From contig OW028581.1 of assembly GCA_932294295.1 (NCBI GenBank), positions 17,342,662-17,406,661 of the forward strand: a DNA stretch of 64,000 nucleotides, in the 5' to 3' direction. The notes under the pieces are model-generated. The model had not been told where the DNA came from. It ran no database searches and saw only the letters and a program-made list of their open reading frames with translations. Made by a program: the position numbers and the translations under genes. Positions 50,592-62,326 of this stretch are shown piece after piece. This DNA is from Alitta virens (taxonomy: Eukaryota > Annelida > Polychaeta > Phyllodocida > Nereididae). Position 1 is the stretch's first letter, and each line of letters opens with the position of its first letter.

Positions 50592-53500
50592 TTAGCCATG
50601 GCTAGCATTCTTTCTTGATTCTTCTGATTCTTGTTGTCTGATAAGTTCCCAGTAAATCCCCTTCTTTTTCTTCAAGTCATTGTGCGTCCCCAGCTGCAAC
50701 AATTTTTTGTAATATCGATAATATTATAGTGCTTATTATTAGGCTAGCTCTTGTCCATTAATAAATATAGTCTAGATTTTAAGAAATGTTCAAAATAATT
50801 ATCATTGGTAGCTAGACAATTTACATGATTTAATTTAAGCATGTTAATTTCGACAAAACACAATGCATATGTATGTATCATTGAAATGATTAACTTTAAA
50901 ATCATTAACTTAAAATATTAATGCCTACTATAAGGGATATGTACACTGTAGTGATTCGCGGAACCTTAATTAATTTTGATTAATTTTTACCTCAGAAATT
51001 TCACCCCTTGTTATCACAGCAATGAGATCTGCATCTCGGATTGTGCTCAGTCTATGAGCAATAACCAATACAGTTCTCCCTAAAATGGAAGAAAAAAAAC
51101 AATCAATCATTATCATATGATTATAGACTAAATGATTTAAAAATACAACAATTTAGTTTAGTATTGTTTAGTAACTTTACTATCTGACATGCAATTATAG
51201 GGCCTATAATACAATAATCATGGAGTAATTTCCATTTTATAATTATGTTTCTATACCCACTTGATACTTAACTATTACCTTGTGTAAATATATTGTGTAT
51301 ACTATGTATATAGTTATGTACCTTTTGTACAAAATAAAATCTATTATACATTTTGTAGTAAGAACAGTAATTGCTGTGCTGCAGATTTAGGATTACAAAT
51401 TACTTTGGTACATACCTTGAACAACTCTGTCAATGGCTTCCTGCACCACTCTTTCAGATTCTGCATCTAGTGCACTGAAAAACATAATTATAATAAAATA
51501 TTGCAATTAATCATCATCATTGGTGTTTGTCCAATGATCTTAACAATGAATTTTGCGAAGAAATACATTTTGTATGTGTAAAATTGGTATAGCAACACAT
51601 TTCTATATCTGTGATTTATTACATCTTAACAGATGTACTTTCACTTTTTCCAGGCAATCAAAATAAATTGAGTTCAATAACTTTGAATCACCTGTCTTGT
51701 ATCCAGGGCTTGCATTGGGCTCTGTGCTAAAGAGGCTTTATCGTGTATTTGTTAAGCCAAAATAGGCCTCGCAGTTTTTAATTAACATATACAAAAAGGT
51801 AAAATTTAGAAGGTTCCCCAATGCACCGTTAGGCCTAAGCATGAAACTTAATTAGTTCAAAAACTGCAGCCCATCGATATGGAAATTAAGAGTAAATCTA
51901 CCAGTTATTCTTACCTTGTAGCCTCATCCAAGATGAGAATCGATGGGTTTTTAACAAGAGCCCTTGCGATTGCAATTCTTTGTTTCTGTCCCCCAGACAC
52001 AGTGACCCCTCTCTCGCCGAGCACCGTATCGTAGCCATCGGGGAAACCAGAAACGAAGTCATGAGCATTCGCTTGTTTGGCTGCCTCAATCACCTGGAAA
52101 TGTAAATCACAGAATTCCCTAAGTTACTCTAATTAATCACTTGTTAGTTTGGTTGACCATAATTAATTCCTCCTAATTGGTAGACATGTCATGTCAAATT
52201 ACGCTAAGGACTAGTTTGATAAAATTGCAGTAATTTGTAGAGTGTTTTTGCAATTTTTGTAAAGTTTTTACTGAGTAGAAATAAATAAAAAATTGTGAAG
52301 ACTTAAATTTTTTTTAATAAAACACTTAAATCAGCCACTAGCATACCTCAGCATCCGTAGCTTCTGGTCGCCCATAGCGAATGTTTTCCATCACAGATGT
52401 AGCGAAAAGGACTGGTTCCTATAGCAAGAAAAAACAGTTCCTAATCGAACAATTATCAACTGATATATATTGTATTGTATTGTACAATGAATTTTCCTTG
52501 CCCCATTGGTCAGAAGCTTAGTGAAGTTAATCCAATTAACCTTTATATTTTAATGAACAATGCTATTTTCTGTACCTGATTAATAAAACCAAGCGCACGA
52601 CCTCTCAACCAGGTGGGATCAAGACTTCGCAGGTCTTTACCATCAATGGAAATTTGACCAGATTCCACATCATAGAATCTCTCCAGGAGCGCTGCAATTG
52701 TGGATTTCCCTGCAGATGCAATGAAATACATGTAATTCATTGACAAATAGTTTACCAACATGCATTTATTTGAAGGTGTTTTATTCTGTTAACACGGTAA
52801 ATAAAGAATTATGTTTCTGCCTTGACTGCTCATTAGAACTGACACTTAGTACTACTCATTTGTTTACTATACAATGGATTACTATAACAAACCATGCAGT
52901 TAGATATTTAGTCATTTATACAGTCAGTCAGTCAATTATGCAATAAGTCAATATGGAGTCCGTATGCTAAAATTGTCATTAAATCAGTCAATAAGTCATT
53001 CAATTTGATGCATACTCAATCATGCAATCACTCAAATAAGCAATCGGCTTCTGAATCAATCAATCTAGTATGTAATAAGTTAGCAGTCTACAAATCACTC
53101 AGCCAGCCAAGCAGGCATTCTATTGGCCGTCAGTTGGTCAGTCGGTCAGCACGTCAGTCAGTCAGTCGGTCAGTCAGTCGGTCAGTCAGATTAGATGATC
53201 AGGCATCAAGCTCACCTCCCCCAGATGGTCCCACTAAAGCAACGACTCTACCAGCAGGAATTTGCAGCGTAAAATCTTTAAGTATAGCCTGCAATATGTA
53301 TAAAAAAATATTATATAAAACAAAGCTGTAGCATTTATTATTTATGGCACAATATTGAATCCATAAAACAAAACAAAAATAGTGAAACCCTCTTACAACT
53401 AAAGTCAAAGTCGGCATGCAAATAGAACCCTCGCATTACAAGTGAAACTCCCAATTAACTGAACTTGGTCAAAATAAGCACATTAGCATATCTATATACA

Positions 53501-56500
53501 TGCTGTAAAACAAAATTAACTGTAAAACCTGATCAACAGAGAACTGAAAAATAGTTCAAATACCTGATTAGGTCTCGTTGGGTAGTGGAAAGAAACTTTA
53601 TCAAAACTGACTTGTCCTCGTAAACTGTGGAATGGTATTTTCTGTCCACCGGTTATCTCCATTGTCGGTTTTAACATCATATACTGAAATGATATAGAAC
53701 GTCTGATATTTTTCTTAGGAAATATTCCGTCATTAGACAGGTACAATACTGTAATTTTGCACAGTAGCTGTTCCACATCATTAACTTGGATGAAATTTTG
53801 TTGAATTAGTTAACACAAAACATTTCATTCCGTCGTTTAACCGATAAAACTATAATCTTCGCTGTTGTCATTTATTAAATGTATATACTTCGTTATCATC
53901 ATAATATATATTACATATATGTACATATGTTATTTTTAGACTTACCTAAAAAAGGTCAATTTATAAATTTGACAAATTCTTAACATATTTTCTTTTATTA
54001 CCTCAAACACACGAGCGCCAGCGCTAATACCTCTGACAGCTTGTCCGAACAGCAGCGACATTTGAGCTAAAGACCTGCGAGGAATCAAAGATAATGGTGT
54101 AAATTAGACACATCTATAACTGCAATTATTACTGCATGGTTTATAATACTATAAGGGAGATTAATTTGTTATACTTGGGACATACATATACTCACAAAAC
54201 TACAACTATGACTGGTTTATAAATATGTGTTCGATAAGCAAGATTAACTTGCTATATACTTGGACACACTCACCTTTGCACAGTCTGAGTGGCTACCAAG
54301 AAGGACATCAACTGACCAGCAGATAGTTCATTTGTGGACATTAAGTATCCCCCAGCATACATTGTTCCCAGAATAATTCCTGTGGGTAACAGTAATATTC
54401 ATAAGTACAAAATTGTTATTTATCTGTAAAAAAAGGAGCCTGACAAATAAATGCACTTCAAAGGTTATGCAAATATATGGACCATACCAGCAAACTTAGG
54501 ATATATGAATCATTTATATCATCAAATTTGTATATTGCGCAATTGTATATAAAACATTCACGGTAGGACAAGACAGGAAACTTGAGAAACTCAATGAAAG
54601 GGCAATACCCTAGGTATTCAATGACTATGAAAGTTTGTATGGTGATCTTATAAGTTAAACAGGAAAAAGATTGCTTTATGTTATCAGGAAAATCAACTTA
54701 GGTAAATTTGTTTACAAGACCCTTCACAATTTGTCACCACCTGTTGAAAGTCGTTTTCGAAGCGGCAAATTACACAGTACAATATGAGAGACAAGTCAAA
54801 ATTAGTAAAGCCACTATACAATACTATAAAATATGGTATGAAATCCATAGCATATCAGGAGCTTCATTGTGGAATGATTTACCTGTTAATTTGATTAATA
54901 TGCAAACTTTAAACAATTGTTAAGAATCAGTAACTACTGGAATAACTGTCAATGTGGATCTTGTATTTTTTGTATACGAAATAACCTATAACTTTACTAA
55001 GAAAATTATATGTCATTCCTGATTTCATTTGTAAATATTTCTCATCTTGTTGTTTTTGATATTTTATTTGTCGGTTAAAAGCTACTGTAGCTTATGTTCT
55101 TTGTTTTATTGTCACCACCGACTGTAAAACAAGTTTTATATTATCTTATCTTATCCACGCCTGACTTTGCCAAGGGCAATTCTGTTGAATTAATTTTGCG
55201 AGGATAATAAATTGTTAATTTGATACATTTTTCATTCATAAGCACACTAATATTTATAATTCAAGGTAGATAGACGAGGACTGACTTCACCAAGTGTAAA
55301 TCCAATAACGTTTCTTGAATTAATTTCCTAAAGGTAATAGATTATTAATTAGATACATATTTCATCTATCAAAATTATGATAATTAAATATGAGCTGGTG
55401 ACAAACCATTTAATGCCAAGTTTGACAACCCCTGGAAGATTCCAATCCCATAACCTAACTTCATGTTCAGACGAGCTGACTCATCAACTTCTGAGTTAAA
55501 TAATCTGGAAATTAACACAAAATCAAATAAATAGCATTGAGTGATTAATTGTCAGTAATGTATAAATGTAGCATCATAAGGTAATGTAGTGAAATTCTAT
55601 GATGGTCACAATGATTGTACTAATTTAGCCCAAGACACTCTTACTGACAACACACCACTGTTGGTTCTTGTTTTAATATTATTGTGACGTTTCAAGCCAG
55701 CTGCCATTGGCTAGCGCTCACAAGAAATGTTAGTTTTGCATGTATTATCCTTCTCTTCCATTAGACACTTTTTTTCTGAGTTTCTTCACCGAAATTGGTC
55801 AGATTGAACCTTAGTGTAATACCTTTCATTTTCCTTTATGTTTGAGATTAATTTTCACAGGGAGTACAAAACTTACTGCATTTCTTTCTCCTCCATTGCA
55901 AATGCTCTGACGGTACGCACATTGCCGATAGCTTCATCCGCTACCCCTGTCGATCTGGAAAGCTGACATCAACAGAACGACTTTAAAATAAATTTAGATA
56001 GACAGATAGATAGATAGACAGACAGACAGATAGACAGATAGACAGATAGAAACGGAAAGTGCAGCCCTCTTGAGGCAAGTTCTTGAAATCTACAGACACT
56101 GGCAGTTTGTTTAAATTTTGTTGTGTGATACATGAAATTAATTCATGCTACACATAAAATGTGACACATGTGAACTGTAAAAAAAATTTTTGTTTGTTCC
56201 TTTTAAATTTCTACAAATTTTATATGATCAAATTTTTGAACAATAACTACATGAACAGATATCCAAAATGACATTAGTTGTGAAAGGAGGAAAATGTTTC
56301 TCAAATTGTTAACAGTAAATGGATTTATCAAAGAAAACGAAGGAGTTACTGATATTCAAAATTGATTTCGAAACATTGCACTGATGATGTAGTTGAAATG
56401 AACATTTAAAGTCGAGCTGTACCTGAGCTTGTGCTTGGCGCGACAACTTTCGCAAAAGAGTACCAATTAGGCTTCCGGCAGTGATAATAGAGGGCACCAC

Positions 56501-58658
56501 AATCACTAGTAAGGTGGTTAATTTCGGTGAGATCATGTACAAAGAGACAGCACATCCAATCGTCTGCAAACAAATTATAAATATTTTCAAAATTCACTAG
56601 CTTGTAGGAAACTGATTCCGATCTGTTTATCAAAATCAAATGTAAGTTACCTGTGTCATGCTGCGTAATCCCTGAGAAATACATAACTTAAAAGAACTCT
56701 TGAAGTCTTGTATGTCTGATGTCAACCTAAGTATTATGAATGTTATATGTAAATCAAGATGCATAGCGTTTCATAACTCTCAAAATAGTCAAAGGTAAAA
56801 ACATCAAAACATTTTTGCAATCTCAAAATTCTAAGTAATGAAATCCTTGTCATATAATTCAGTTAAAGTTACCTGTTGACAATTTCTCCAGTCTTGTGAG
56901 CATCAAAGAAGGCAATGTCCTGTTTTATTATATGGCTGAATAAATTCTTCCTGAGCCGGGCTGCAACTTTTTCGCCAAGAGTTGATAATAAAGAAATGTA
57001 TGTGAATGTCAAAGCACCCTGAAAATAAATATAATCTGCATCTGAAACTGATGATGTGTTGTGGATATTTATACCAAAGTCAGCGTACAGTATACAAAAA
57101 TAGTACATTGCATGACATATTATTATTATTAATAACAAACTCATAACCCTAGCTATATTTTTCAACACAGGGTTTCCGGGAGACGGTAATTAAACTCCTC
57201 CCCGCAATGTAAAATGAGATACCAACAAATTTAAATATTCTAAATAGCCCCACAAAAAAGAAAAAAATTCAGAATCAAAATCCCCCCCACAAAAAAAAAT
57301 CAAAATCGAAATTGAGAAATTTGCATTCCAGAAATCGTTACCTGTATAGCATAGTAACCAATGATTTTAGTTGCAGGCTTTCGCATATCTTCCAAAAAAT
57401 TGCCAGCATTTTCTGCAGTGAATTGTGAAACTACGTTGACCACATCTCCGAGGATCAATGGTATCTGTATGTTGACAATTGCCACCGCAAAAGCACTCTG
57501 CAAGTAAATAAACAATAACCATGATAAAGAGCCTAAAAAGAGGGAACAGTGAATTAAAGCTTTTGACATTGCATATAAAGAGTCTTAAAAATGCTTAATG
57601 TTTTAAACTGGGTTTAAAGCATTCAAAAGGTTTCTTCACAAAGACAAAATCACAAAAAGGTTTTTACACCAAAAAAGAAGGTAAAATTCACAGCTATTTA
57701 TGATTACTCTCAAGTACTGACATTTTTGTGAATGTCAACAGCAATCTTTTAAATTTGAGGTTGTTTCTAATATAGTTTTAATCTTATTTATTTGGAAGGT
57801 CCTTCATCAGCCCACAAACAATTAAAATACTCACCAAAATGGCTCCAATGAGGTACCAGATTTCTGGAAGTATCAATTTCCAAAATTCCTTCCAAGGAAA
57901 CTCGGGTTCTGTCTCTGAAGTTTCGCCCCCAACAAGACGAGATGCTGGTTCTCTTTTGGGTTTATATTCACAAACGGCATGGTATTTTCCAAGTCTAACA
58001 CAAATAATAAAATTATAAAAAATATTTCGTAAATTTTTAAGATATTTCTATCTTTCTCTTTTTTAATTATATATATATTAATTCCTGGCAAACCTGTGAA
58101 ATGAAATAGTGACAACTGCAGCTGTTGAAGTAAACGCGACGCCTTTATTTTTCACCAAGCCTTCGAGAGTAGCCCGTGTTTTCCTCTTCGCAGAGTTGCT
58201 GACTGCTGTTACATAATTTGATGCCAGTAACTTGGATGGCTTGAATATTTGCTGTGACCTAAAAAGCAAAATAGAAGTTATTTGCCCATTAGCCTTAGGT
58301 CAGCAGTATTGTACACACACTGACAGGGAGACAGAGGACCCTTATTACATATATATATAATTATAAGGAGGGAGGGGAGGATTAATAAACTTCAAAGGCC
58401 ATCATAATTCTTAAGTTATGTTCTGGTAATTTACTGACAACACTTCGCGGTTAACACTGAATTCTATAATCAATCAATGTCACCTGTGCCTGCTACAGCT
58501 TTCTACAATATCAAATTTGACAGTTCACATTTGACAGAAGTATGAGCGATATTCGGATAAAGTGGCATCTCAACTTACTGGCCTCTAAATTGTGCGATGC
58601 ATGAAGTCAGTCTTTGATTCCTCAGCGAAATGCGAGGGATCTGTAATAAAGAGATCAT
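50592..58658 (-). CDS. ABCB8: Mitochondrial ABC half-transporter, ABCB8 orthologue
   Basis: Nineteen minus-strand exons: 58658-58579, 58258-58094, 57994-57835, 57497-57342, 57018-56873, 56726-56651, 56563-56423, 55962-55877, 55504-55407, 54379-54274, 54074-54002, 53683-53564, 53288-53216, 52709-52576, 52418-52347, 52093-51915, 51474-51416, 51079-50991 and 50693-50592. They total 704 aa, all in phase. The first 50 residues are Arg/Ser/Leu-rich with no acids, as in a mitochondrial presequence. A transmembrane domain (about 118-400) carries family blocks [31 protein letters not shown] and [17 protein letters not shown]. The nucleotide-binding domain has Walker A GPSGGGKST (489-497), Q-loop Q538, signature VSGGQ (594-598), Walker B ILILDE (614-619) and H-loop H650. 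ABCB8 is a half-transporter of the inner mitochondrial membrane (mitoKATP subunit, iron export). Closest by motif to ABCB8 rather than ABCB7 or ABCB10. The acceptor at 55963 was chosen because it alone keeps the frame ([11 protein letters not shown]). Confidence 0.95.
53128..53191. repeat. (GTCA/GTCG)n microsatellite in ABCB8 intron
   Basis: Imperfect GTCA and GTCG tetramers starting about 25 bases inside the intron from the donor of the Walker A exon (53216-53288). Confidence 0.85.
54557..55156 (+). mobile_element. 3' remnant of a non-LTR retrotransposon (CR1/jockey-like)
   Basis: Broken frames encode, in order, [10 protein letters not shown], a frame with [21 protein letters not shown] and [12 protein letters not shown]. 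These match the C-terminal tail of CR1/jockey-type reverse transcriptases. Stops and a frame change show it is dead. The 3' end finishes in a TTATC short tandem run (about 55,141-55,155), as typical for these LINEs. It is inserted antisense in an ABCB8 intron. Confidence 0.65.
55996..56050. repeat. (GATA/GACA)n microsatellite beside an ABCB8 acceptor
   Basis: On the ABCB8 sense strand it reads as CTAT/CTGT tetramers, pyrimidine-rich, ending about 33 bases before the acceptor of the exon at 55962. Confidence 0.9.
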
Positions 58659-58976
58659 TCTGATGTTTTCATAAGATCAGAATGCCATGTGAAGCGCATT
58701 CAGGACATTTTCAGCAGACGACAAAAAAAACGAGAGTGGCACCCTCTTTAGTCTATAAAAATATTTTGTAGTGCTGCCACCTAACGCTTGTAAAAGTGAA
58801 TTTGAAATACTTCACAATATCGCTCGATATAACATGTCGCAACATATAAGTTTCCGGGAAATTGGGCATATATCCTGATTGACAATTAGCTGTGGAATTT
58901 TGCCTGGATTTAGATAGATAACCTGTTAGGAGAGAACTGTTTATGCAGCTGTTAAGCATGTCACAAAGTATAGATC
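58659..58976. promoter_or_regulatory. Divergent promoter interval, ABCB8 and PIP-box gene
   Basis: Only 318 bases separate the two opposed start codons, so both core promoters (or a shared bidirectional one) must lie here unless UTR exons extend further. I see no TATA box, CRE or E-box. Confidence 0.5.
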
Positions 58977-59210
58977 ATGGCTAATCACTCTCCAACACCT
59001 GGCAAAAGAAACAAGGCCCATCAACCTTCAATCACTAACTATTTCTCGTGTGTGACATCTCCTAAAAAGACGAAAGGAAGCCCAAAGAGTGATGATGTAG
59101 AGGACGACCCATCTTATACGAAGGAAAATTACTCTCCCAAGCTGACTGTCAAAATCAAAGAAGAAAAAAAATCACAGTTTCCCAAGAAGAGGAAACCTGA
59201 TGTTTATAAG
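58977..59210 (+). CDS. First exon of an unrecognised PIP-box (PCNA-binding) nuclear protein
   Basis: An ATG frame of 78 codons ends at a possible donor (AAG before GTGCTT). Residues 16-23 read QPSITNYF, an exact fit to the PCNA-interacting PIP box Q-x-x-I-x-x-Y-F, followed by basic residues (SPKKTKG). The rest is Lys/Ser/Asp-rich, disordered-looking, and ends in a KKRKPD cluster resembling a nuclear localisation signal. PIP boxes of this kind mark replication and repair proteins. I cannot name the gene. The motif lacks the TD pair of a PIP degron. It is divergent from ABCB8. The remainder of the gene is not identified; one candidate next exon is at 60251. The donor is weak, so the exon end may differ. 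Confidence 0.5.
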
Positions 59211-59465
59211 GTGCTTATAGATAGATAGGTTAAAATAATAGGGAGCACTAAAATCTAAAAGTGTAAATTATCTACATGTTGGGGCACAGGATCAATAGAA
59301 TGTCCTGAATAATTAAAGGTCTATATGACTATGACCCGCTTTATCATGATATTTCTTTCTCTTTTTTAAATTTGTTTTGGCGTCAAGCTGTATTTGTTAT
59401 GGTTATGAGTCAGTTGCTCTTTAGGCTGTGCTAACTTTAGAATACATCGGGAAATGTGTGAAAAT

Positions 59466-60281
59466 GATCATGTGCAGGTGTTGTACGTTCTGGCGAATGG
59501 TAAATACCAAGATTTTCTTATTATTTACTGTTTGAAGTGCTACACATATAATTTTTGAAGGCAGTGGTGCGAAAACATGAGGAACGTTTGTGCTGTGCTG
59601 ACTTTAGAAGACATTGGGAAATACACCATTCAGTATATTCAGATATTGTACAATGACAGCTTTCAGCTGATCAAGCTAATTTTGCTAAAACATAGTTAAA
59701 CAACTCATTGAATATAATTATGTAGACCTCATTTCTTTAGGTTTGACAAAGAGGGAGTAGTAATCCAGTCTTTGGAATGCCAGCATTTTTCTTATCAGTT
59801 AATGAATGAACCTTCAGCTAGATCTACCACTAGATGAGGCTTGGGGTGCCTGGGAGGTGCAATTGCAGGCATATAGCTGATCACATGATAAACAGTAGTT
59901 TCACATCAGGAAGATCAATTCGCTAAAAATTTTGCATTGTGTGATTTCCCAAAGTGGTTATTTTTAGAACGATGAGGAACCAATGACCTAGAAGTATGGA
60001 TGTAGTATATCAGACTTTGGGGAAAATATTAGCATTTTTGTATGGTTGTATCATCGGTCATGGATTTCTTATGTGATTGTGTGTGGAAAATGATCATGTG
60101 CAGGTGTTGTACTTTCTGGCAGATGGTAAATACCAATATTTTCTTATTATCTATTAATTGGCTCGAATGATTGTTGTGTTGTGTGGTAAATGTGGTATTA
60201 TAGGATCGCTACTAAGTGAGATTGATGTGCTACACATATAGTTTTTGAAGGCAATTGTGCGAAAGCATGAGCAACGTTTGT
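59466..60281. repeat. Local segmental duplication downstream of the PIP-box exon
   Basis: AAAATGATCATGTGCAGGTG...GTAAATACCAA, TTTTCTTATTAT, GCTACACATATA and TTTTTGAAGGCA occur in order at 59,460-59,590 and again at 60,087-60,281. The second copy has an extra insert of about 70 bases. A GCTGTGCTGACTTTAGAA-type block also recurs at 59,427 and 59,594. The copies are clearly diverged (old). Confidence 0.6.
59561..59594 (+). pseudogene. Decayed duplicate of the candidate exon at 60251
   Basis: GAAG then GCAGTGGTGCGAAAACATGA parallels GAAG then GCAATTGTGCGAAAGCATGA at 60251, with the same preceding GCTACACATATA. Downstream this copy diverges into a frame that stops after about 25 codons with no good donor. 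Confidence 0.3.
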
Positions 60282-60320
60282 CTATAATAACTGAAGAAAA
60301 ATGGCACTTTGTAAAGAAAG
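60251..60320 (+). CDS. Candidate second exon of the PIP-box gene
   Basis: TTTTTGAAG precedes GCAATTGTGCG, and AAAG before GTATTC closes it. The 70 bases translate as AIVRKHEQRLSIITEEKWHF plus VKKG, in phase 0 with the exon ending at 59210. The Lys/Glu-rich content continues the style of exon 1. There is no family match that I recognise. It could be chance. Confidence 0.25.
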
Positions 60321-61689
60321 GTATTCTAGTCTTCGTGAACCCCTATTTATATCATGATTATCAGTTGAGAGGAAATGTGTCATGCGTCTGTTATCAGACT
60401 GTTATCAGTCATAAGACTCATAAAGTTCTGACATGTTCAGGTGAACTAGGTGTTCGGAAACTGGATAGTGCTGTTAGTGATGTTTATAGTGGTTGCCAAC
60501 TTTGCTTAAAAATGATAAAATAATTCATCTGATCACTTAAACAGCGTGACTTTTGGCCATATTGTTGACTGACAAAGATGTGTGTTTGGAAGTGCATGAC
60601 CACTGATGACAGCATAGAAAAATATCAATAATAGCTGAGAGTTCTTGGCTAACAGTATGATAACAGTACATTGGAATCTTAATTATCTTGTTAATCATGG
60701 TTAGTCCTGAAGATAAGTTTGCCTATTTTTTAGTACAGTATTTTAAAGTGGCAATATACATGCTAAAATAGCTATCTAAGATAATTACAGCAGTTTTCGA
60801 GGGGGCATCGCTGACTGAATCTTCAGAACAACATTTGGAGACAGATCAAAAAGTAGATACGGCGATGTTTATGTCATTAAATTGACGTTAGGACTCTCAG
60901 TTTTACCCCGATTTGGAATGTGTTTATCCCACAACCCTAAATGGCCCAAATTGAATGCTATTTTCATATTCTCCTAGACCAGATGACCACAGTAACTGCA
61001 CTATATGTCGTTTAACGACATCACATATGTTGGACTTGTGGTTTCACCCTCTTCTAATCGAACTTTTCAACTCTCTCAACAAAAATCCAAGATCCCCTTC
61101 CTAAACATGTTAATAGTTGTTACAGTGCATTATCATGATCATGTCAGTTTTTCTATATTATCGGAATATTATTTTTATAATTGCATGATAATTAGAAAAA
61201 CGTGATAAGGAACTTAATTATATGTGCAATCAGCATGATCAGTACATTGGTGATAGAAATAGGACTAAACACCCCATCAAGGATTTGGTAGTGTTTTAAA
61301 AAATAATATATGGTTAAAACCCGCTCAGATACAACCTCAGTACTAAGACCACCTTGCAATTAAGAGCACCAATTATTGGAGCTAATTGTTATCATCTTGT
61401 CATCACATTAACCTCACTGCTATTAATAAATCCCATTAATATTAATGCCAGTAAATGTTGTTTTCAGAGTGATGTTGTAATGATGAATAATTAAATATTC
61501 AATTTTGCCCTGTGAAATAGGAGGTTAACTTGATAATTTTTTTGGGTCAGGGAGGTCAAACCATTCTGGTGTCCTTACAACAAATGAATTAAAATGGCAC
61601 TGCATAGAACGTGATATTTTGTGTCACATTTAACTGATACTTTAATATAATAATAAGTTTTGCATTGGCCATGAATTAAAGGTCAATTA

Positions 61690-62326
61690 AGGGGGTTTCA
61701 CACATAGCCGGATCAGACGCCGGAGCGTCCCGGAGTAACATTTTATTACCTCCGGTGGGTTCCGGGATCAAAGAGCTGTTAAATGTCAACAAAAAATAAA
61801 TGTTTGCCGATGTGTACACGATGTCAATACGGTCTCAACAAGAAGCAACACGAAGCTAACACGACTGTCCCGTTTAGAATGCGGAGTGAACCGGATTTTC
61901 ACGGTGCCTTCGCGGATATCACCGGTCTTTACACCGTGTTCATTTGTGTGGAACCGTGTTGCTCCTTGTACTCTTCGGCGTTAATGGCGGCGAAATATTC
62001 ATGCCCGGTTGACGCCGGATGTAGCCGGAGATATGCCGTAGTCAATACGGAGATTCCCGGAGATCGGCGGAGTATATTGGGAGTCTATACGGATCTACAC
62101 GGACCAACACGGATTTAACTATTCCGGGATCTCCGGCATGAAAAATTAAACATGTTTAATTTTTTTGCCGGAGTCTCACGGTGTTACCGGACAATGCCGG
62201 ACAATGCCGGACAATCCCGGACATGAACAAGATGTCTATACGCCTTTCCCCGGAGTATGCGGGAGTATTCCGGAGTTGTCCTCCGGGACGCTCCTGCGTC
62301 TGATCCGGCTATGTGTGAAACCCCCT
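61690..62326. mobile_element. GC-rich MITE with 46-bp inverted repeats and TTA duplication (PIF/Harbinger-like)
   Basis: The left end 61690-61735 begins AGGGGGTTTCACACATAGCC, and the right end 62281-62326 is its inverted copy with one mismatch in 46. Both ends are flanked by TTA, the 3-bp TWA-type target duplication of PIF/Harbinger elements. The 637-bp body is far more GC- and CpG-rich than its surroundings. It is full of CCGGAG/CTCCGG/TCCCGG words and has a short tandem CCGGACAATG (three units near 62,189-62,218). The 111-codon frame inside is not a transposase. Near-perfect termini suggest recent activity. Confidence 0.85.

Noticed and set aside
54708..54923. 71-codon frame as an independent gene
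   Set aside because: It is part of the dead LINE reverse-transcriptase tail.
55877..55954. ABCB8 exon starting at the TTTCCAG acceptor (55954)
   Set aside because: It breaks the reading frame. The acceptor eight bases further upstream on the minus strand (exon from 55962) restores the conserved sequence.
61783..62118. 111-codon frame
   Set aside because: It lies wholly inside the MITE and matches no transposase motif.
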